Shown here one piece after another: positions 6,867-10,029 of a stretch of DNA of 10,029 bases (positions are counted from its first letter, which is position 1; each line of letters starts with the position of its first letter). The DNA is from an uncultured Helicobacteraceae bacterium. GTDB taxonomy: Bacteria; Campylobacterota; Campylobacteria; Campylobacterales; Helicobacteraceae. The translations under genes and the position numbers were made by a program. The notes under the pieces are model-generated. The model was given only the letters and a program-made list of their open reading frames with translations. It was not told the DNA's origin and made no database searches. The stretch is taken from NCBI GenBank assembly GCA_934728205.1, contig CAKVEH010000037.1:1-10029 (forward strand), written 5' to 3'.

Positions 6867-7523
6867 ATGCTTGAAATCTATGTGCCTGTGCTCATAGTGG
6901 GTGTTTTAGCGAGTTTTTTTACTACGCACTTTTTGAGTGAAACTTTTTGGAATCCTTATGGACTTTTTGGGCTATGTCTTGGTGTTTGTGCGTTGTTGCT
7001 TGTGCTTATAGATTCTGCTTTTTTGCGTTATTCGCTATTATTGTATGGATTTTTTGTAGTTTTATTTGTGTTGGCACTTGTTGATGTGGAGTTTTTAGCA
7101 TTGCCAAATGTAGGGCTTTTAGCGTTTTTGTTAATAAGCATTATGGTGGGTTTTTTTACACCAGATATGTTAGTTTCTATGCAAATTATGCAAATCACAC
7201 ACGGCTTTGCTATAATGGGGATATTGTTTGTCCTTAAAGTTTTTTTAGAATCTTTTTGGCAAAAAGAACTTTTTGGTGAAGCAGATATTGTTGTGTTGGG
7301 TGGCATTGGAATGGTTTTTGGAGTGAAGTTTTGCGCGTTTAGTATTTTTGTTGCTTCGGTATTTGCGCTTATCGTGGCATTTGGGGTGAAAGCTATAAAG
7401 CGTGTTGTTTGGCGCAAAATTCCATTTGTAAGTTTTTTATTTCTCGCTGTTTGCGCGGTATTTTTTGGTGGAGCTGAATTTTTAGATGGGTTTATAAGCG
7501 TAATAGGAGGAGTGGATGTTTAA
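6867..7523 (+). CDS. A24-type prepilin peptidase-like membrane protein (short form)
   Basis: The 218-residue product is almost wholly hydrophobic, with about seven helices. It carries the two aspartates of the type IV prepilin peptidase family in the right context. D73 is in LVDVEFLALPN (D, six residues, then P), and D140 is in FGEADIVVLGGIG, matching the usual GxGDxK region. Enzymes of this family cleave the leader peptide of type IV pilins and type II secretion pseudopilins at the inner membrane. The N-terminal cysteine-rich domain and methylase part found in PilD are absent, and the expected Lys after the second Asp is Val. ATG 6867 follows the pcm stop by three bases, with a weak AAGG. 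Its 3' end overlaps the next gene by eight bases. No pilin or secretion ATPase gene is in the window. The family call is likely; activity and substrate are unknown. Confidence 0.75.
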   Translation: MLEIYVPVLIVGVLASFFTTHFLSETFWNPYGLFGLCLGVCALLLVLIDSAFLRYSLLLYGFFVVLFVLALVDVEFLALPNVGLLAFLLISIMVGFFTPDMLVSMQIMQITHGFAIMGILFVLKVFLESFWQKELFGEADIVVLGGIGMVFGVKFCAFSIFVASVFALIVAFGVKAIKRVVWRKIPFVSFLFLAVCAVFFGGAEFLDGFISVIGGVDV

Positions 7524-8547
7524 ACGCTATTTGTTTTTGTCATTCTCTCAACTCTTTTTTCCATTTTTGCTGGTGTTGTTATTTATCGCGTCTGTGGTGT
7601 TGCTTATATCTATTGCTGGACGCACTTATGTGGTGAAAATGGACTTTTTAGACCTTTTTACACTTTTTTCTTATTCGATACCTTCAAGCATTTCTTTTAT
7701 CATTCCTATTGCATTTTTTGCTTCCTTAGTGCTTGGAATCTCGCGCCTAGCTTATGATTATGAGTTAATGGTGTTTTTTTCATTAGGAGTGAAGCCTATT
7801 GTAATCCTTAAAGCATTCACTCCTATTATTTTACTTGTTACGGCAATTTTGTTTGTTTTTTCATTGGTGGTTGTCCCACTCTCATCAAGCGCAAGTATCA
7901 ACTTTGTCTCTAAAAAACGCGCTGATGTAGATGTGAATTTGCGCGCAGGAGAGCTAGGGCAAAAGATTGGAAATTGGCTTGTGTATGTCGATAAGGCAGA
8001 TAAACGAAAATACGAAAACCTTATTTTGTATTCACAGGGCGGATTTGATAAACGCGATAGTGCAGAGTCCTTTGTCGTGGCTAAAAACGGAAGCACAAAA
8101 AATGAGAATGGAATCTTTGAGTTGATATTAGAGAATGGCGAAGCATACTTCGCTGGTGAGGAAGAAATCCGCAAAATTGGATATGAATTGATGAATATTT
8201 ACCAAGTGATTGCTGAACCACAACTAAGCGCGTATCAACTTGTTGATTATTGGCGCAGTGCATTTGATGGTTCTTCTAAAAGCAAGAAGCGAAAATTTGC
8301 TCAAAGCGTGTTGCTCTCACTTTTTCCACTATCTTCGATATTTTTGATTCTCGTTTTTGGTGTGGCTAATCCGCGTTTTCAATCTAATATGTCATATTTT
8401 TATGTGATTGGTGCGAGTATTTTGTATTTTGTATTGCTTTATATTAGCGCGGAGAATTTTCCTTTTATTGGCATTGTGTGTATTCCTAGTGTGTGGTTTA
8501 TCCTTTCTTATCTGCTTTATCGCAAGAGTATTAAGCCATATTATTAA
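7516..8547 (+). CDS. LptF/LptG-family lipopolysaccharide export permease
   Basis: Members of this family (formerly YjgP/YjgQ) form the inner-membrane part of the ABC transporter that extracts lipopolysaccharide and passes it to LptC and the periplasmic bridge. The 343-residue product has the standard layout. Three helices (about 12-33, 55-76 and 98-120) are followed by a periplasmic domain (about 125-260) and three more helices (264-283, 293-310 and 315-335). The segment SRLAYDYELMVFFSLGVKP (76-94) fits the conserved cytoplasmic loop that contacts the LptB ATPase. ATG 7516 has AGGAGG at 7505-7510, five bases upstream, and overlaps the preceding gene by eight bases, so the two are probably translated together. 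It corresponds in position to H. pylori HP0362. I cannot separate LptF from LptG, so no symbol is given. No lptB or lptC is in the window. Confidence 0.88.
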   Translation: MFKRYLFLSFSQLFFPFLLVLLFIASVVLLISIAGRTYVVKMDFLDLFTLFSYSIPSSISFIIPIAFFASLVLGISRLAYDYELMVFFSLGVKPIVILKAFTPIILLVTAILFVFSLVVVPLSSSASINFVSKKRADVDVNLRAGELGQKIGNWLVYVDKADKRKYENLILYSQGGFDKRDSAESFVVAKNGSTKNENGIFELILENGEAYFAGEEEIRKIGYELMNIYQVIAEPQLSAYQLVDYWRSAFDGSSKSKKRKFAQSVLLSLFPLSSIFLILVFGVANPRFQSNMSYFYVIGASILYFVLLYISAENFPFIGIVCIPSVWFILSYLLYRKSIKPYY

Positions 8548-8553
8548 ATTGCG

Positions 8554-9300
8554 ATGAGATTATTAGCTAAGATTGCTTATGATGGAAGTGCGTTTAGTGG
8601 GTTTGCTATCCAGCCAGATTCTCATATACACACGATAGAGGGCAAATTAAGTGAAGTGCTACAAAGTGTGGGGATAGATTCAGTGCTTTTGTATGCTGGA
8701 CGCACGGATAAGGGAGTGCACGCAAACGGGCAAATGATTAGCTTTGAGAGTGAAGTAAATTGGAATCTAGCGCGATTAAAAGAGTTGCTTAACCAAAAAC
8801 TTTACCCACATATTTATTGCAAATATATATGGATAGTGCCAAATGATTTCCATCCTCGATATAATGCGTTGTGGCGAGAATATCGCTATATCGCCACAAA
8901 AAAAATGCCAAATGTGCTTTATTCTCGCTTTGTTGGATTTGAAGATTATGGCGATATGTCTCGTGTGCGAGAATCATTGGGGTATTTTATAGGCGAGCAT
9001 AATTTTAGATTCTTTAAAAAACAAGGCACGCCGAGCAAAAGTGATATGCGCCATATTTTTTTCATAAATTGCTACATCTACCGAGAATATTTGATTGTCA
9101 AAATGCGTGGAAATGGTTTTTTACGCGCACAAGTGCGACTAATGCTGGGGGCAATTTTTGCCTTTGGACGCGGCGAGATTACAAAAGCAGATTTACTTAG
9201 ACAAATTGATGTAAAAGAGCGCGTATTTTGGCAACCAATTAGTCCAAATGGATTGTATTTAAGTGCTGTTGGTTATGAAATGTTGGGCTCGAAGTTATAA
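8554..9300 (+). CDS. truA: tRNA pseudouridine(38-40) synthase TruA
   Basis: TruA converts uridines 38, 39 and 40 in the anticodon arm of many tRNAs to pseudouridine in the cytoplasm. The 248-residue product is about the usual length. The N-terminal strand has IAYDGSAFSGFAIQP (7-21). The catalytic aspartate is D52 in AGRTDKGVHANGQ (48-60). Later conserved blocks are FHPRYNALWREYRY, the HNFRFF segment and NGFLRAQVRLMLGAI near the C-terminus, matching the family's FLxxMVRxxxG region. The ATG at 8554 begins six bases after the permease stop, in the same order as H. pylori HP0362-HP0361. The N-terminal sequence MRLLAKIAYDG is as expected, which fixes the start despite the lack of a strong ribosome site. 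No defects seen. Confidence 0.95.
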   Translation: MRLLAKIAYDGSAFSGFAIQPDSHIHTIEGKLSEVLQSVGIDSVLLYAGRTDKGVHANGQMISFESEVNWNLARLKELLNQKLYPHIYCKYIWIVPNDFHPRYNALWREYRYIATKKMPNVLYSRFVGFEDYGDMSRVRESLGYFIGEHNFRFFKKQGTPSKSDMRHIFFINCYIYREYLIVKMRGNGFLRAQVRLMLGAIFAFGRGEITKADLLRQIDVKERVFWQPISPNGLYLSAVGYEMLGSKL

Positions 9301-9325
9301 TTGTATAAATTATGTGCTACAATTA
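9297..9325. repeat. Nested inverted repeats around the pheS promoter
   Basis: TAATTGTA (9298-9305) is perfectly complementary to TACAATTA (9318-9325), twelve bases apart. Inside it, ATAATT (9297-9302) and AATTAT (9308-9313) form a second dyad. Both are AT-only or nearly so and overlap the truA stop and the likely -10 box. They are too weak for a confident terminator; an operator is possible but chance is not excluded. Confidence 0.35.
9315..9324 (+). promoter_or_regulatory. Probable -10 region of the pheS promoter
   Basis: TACAAT (9318-9323), with TG one base upstream (9315-9316), makes an extended -10, TGCTACAAT. It lies 66 bases before the TTG start of pheS. The gap of 88 bases after the tightly packed upstream genes also argues for a separate transcript. 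A second candidate, TATAAA, lies at 9304-9309. Confidence 0.5.
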
Positions 9326-9376
9326 AGTGTTTTTATGATTTATGCAGTCAAATTAAGAGGATAAGTCTTTTAAAAG

Positions 9377-9382
9377 AAAGGG
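9377..9382 (+). promoter_or_regulatory. Ribosome binding site supporting a TTG start for pheS
   Basis: AAAGGG lies six bases before TTG 9389. The in-frame stop TAA at 9371-9373 and the lack of any ATG or GTG between it and 9389 leave TTG as the best start. Confidence 0.7.
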
Positions 9383-9388
9383 ATTGTT

Positions 9389-10029
9389 TTGAAAAAAAAG
9401 ATTAAAGCACTTGCAGGAAGCATTGATAAGGCGTTTGCAGATATAAAGGATTTAAGAGAACTTGAAAATCTAAGAATCCAAATGGTAGGGAAAAAGGGCG
9501 AGTTAAGCGCACTCTTTGCTGAATTAAAGGAACTTAGTGAAGAGGTGAAAAAAGATGTAGCCAAAGAACTCAATGCCCTTAAGACACATTTTGAAAGCAC
9601 TTTTGAAAAGACAAAAAAAGACTTAAGCGCGCAGGAGGTGGCAAAAAACCTCAAGCAACAATATGTTGATGCCTCACTTTTTACCACGCTAAAAGCCACA
9701 AGTAACGGACACCCAATCAATCAAGTAATGGATAAAATTATTGAATATTTTGTCAATATGAATTTTTCTCTCCAAACAGGACCGCTTGTAGAAGATGACT
9801 TCCATAATTTTGAGGCACTTAATATCCCAAAATATCACCCAGCAAGGGATATGCAAGATACATTTTACTTCAAAGATTCCCTTTTGCTCCGCACACATAC
9901 ACGTCCCGTGCAAATCCGCACAATGCAAAATGCTAAACTCCCCATTCGTATCATTGCTCCGGTTGCGGTATTCCGTAGGGATAATGATGTAAAACACTCG
10001 CCAATGATTCATCAAATTGAAGGGTTAGT
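9389..10029 (+). CDS. pheS: Phenylalanyl-tRNA synthetase alpha subunit (5' part; continues past window)
   Basis: PheS is the catalytic alpha subunit of the alpha2-beta2 enzyme that charges tRNA-Phe in the cytoplasm. The window holds 213 residues. An N-terminal charged coiled-coil region (about 1-90) has the conserved block MVGKKGELSAL (32-42), the arm that contacts tRNA. The catalytic domain then begins with NGHPINQVMDKI and includes GPLVEDDFHNFEALN, YHPARDMQDTFYF, LLRTHTRPVQIRTM and motif 2, VFRRDNDVKHSPMIHQIEG. The start is TTG 9389. The first in-frame ATG, at 9482, would remove 31 residues of the coiled coil, so it is unlikely. The gene runs off the right edge; pheT would be expected downstream. 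From memory the H. pylori pheS lies elsewhere, so the truA-pheS neighbourhood is a local arrangement. Confidence 0.95.
   Translation, partial: MKKKIKALAGSIDKAFADIKDLRELENLRIQMVGKKGELSALFAELKELSEEVKKDVAKELNALKTHFESTFEKTKKDLSAQEVAKNLKQQYVDASLFTTLKATSNGHPINQVMDKIIEYFVNMNFSLQTGPLVEDDFHNFEALNIPKYHPARDMQDTFYFKDSLLLRTHTRPVQIRTMQNAKLPIRIIAPVAVFRRDNDVKHSPMIHQIEGL

Noticed and set aside
7028..8174. Minus-strand open frames of 129 and 138 residues opposite the prepilin-peptidase-like and LPS permease genes
   Set aside because: Low-complexity Asn/Thr/Ser-rich translations expected from the complement of hydrophobic coding DNA; the + strand genes explain the region.
9298..9335. Rho-independent terminator for truA
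   Set aside because: The stem is nearly all A-T and the following T-run comes only after AGTG; pairing would be weak.
9335..9364. A nine-codon frame upstream of pheS that could be an attenuation leader peptide
   Set aside because: It reads MIYAVKLRG, with no phenylalanine codons and no following terminator hairpin, so it does not look like a pheS leader.
9301..9388. T-box riboswitch or other aminoacyl-tRNA-sensing leader before pheS
   Set aside because: The gap is only 88 bases, shows none of the conserved T-box elements, and this control is not known from Campylobacterota.
1..10029. Mobile elements, CRISPR arrays, toxin-antitoxin or phage genes
   Set aside because: No spaced direct repeats, transposase, integrase or toxin-like small genes were seen; every stretch is taken up by housekeeping or membrane genes.

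Overview
The window is AT-rich, tightly packed chromosomal DNA from a Campylobacterota bacterium, most likely a Helicobacter or close relative. The call rests on protein similarity to remembered Helicobacter proteins (NhaA with a long soluble loop, NrdB, SecDF, PheS), on gene order, and on TACAAT-type -10 boxes. No database search was run. All eleven genes lie on the + strand. There is no RNA gene, CRISPR array, insertion sequence or phage gene, and no stretch over 300 bases lacks a gene. The two longest gaps (907-1027 and 9301-9388) each hold a probable promoter.

Layout: (1) 1-906 is the 3' part of nhaA, a Na+/H+ antiporter, cut by the window edge. (2) 1028-4376 is a membrane-protein export operon: yajC, secD, secF and a small conserved membrane protein of unknown role. 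(3) 4427-6209 holds nrdB (class I ribonucleotide reductase small subunit), overlapped by a nitrilase-superfamily amidohydrolase. (4) 6231-9300 holds pcm (protein repair methyltransferase), a short type IV prepilin-peptidase-like protein, an LptF/LptG-family lipopolysaccharide-export permease and truA (tRNA pseudouridine synthase). Genes here overlap or are separated by only a few bases. (5) 9389 to the window end is the 5' part of pheS, starting at a TTG codon.

From memory of the H. pylori gene map, nhaA-yajC-secD-secF-small membrane protein and nrdB-pcm-lptF-truA are two separate blocks there. Here they are joined, and the nitrilase and prepilin-peptidase genes are extra between nrdB and lptF. 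This is largely an ordinary housekeeping region; I see no clear undescribed system. The items most worth a second look are the orphan prepilin-peptidase-like gene, the nitrilase coupled to nrdB, the small membrane protein next to secF, and an inverted repeat that contains the likely yajC promoter.
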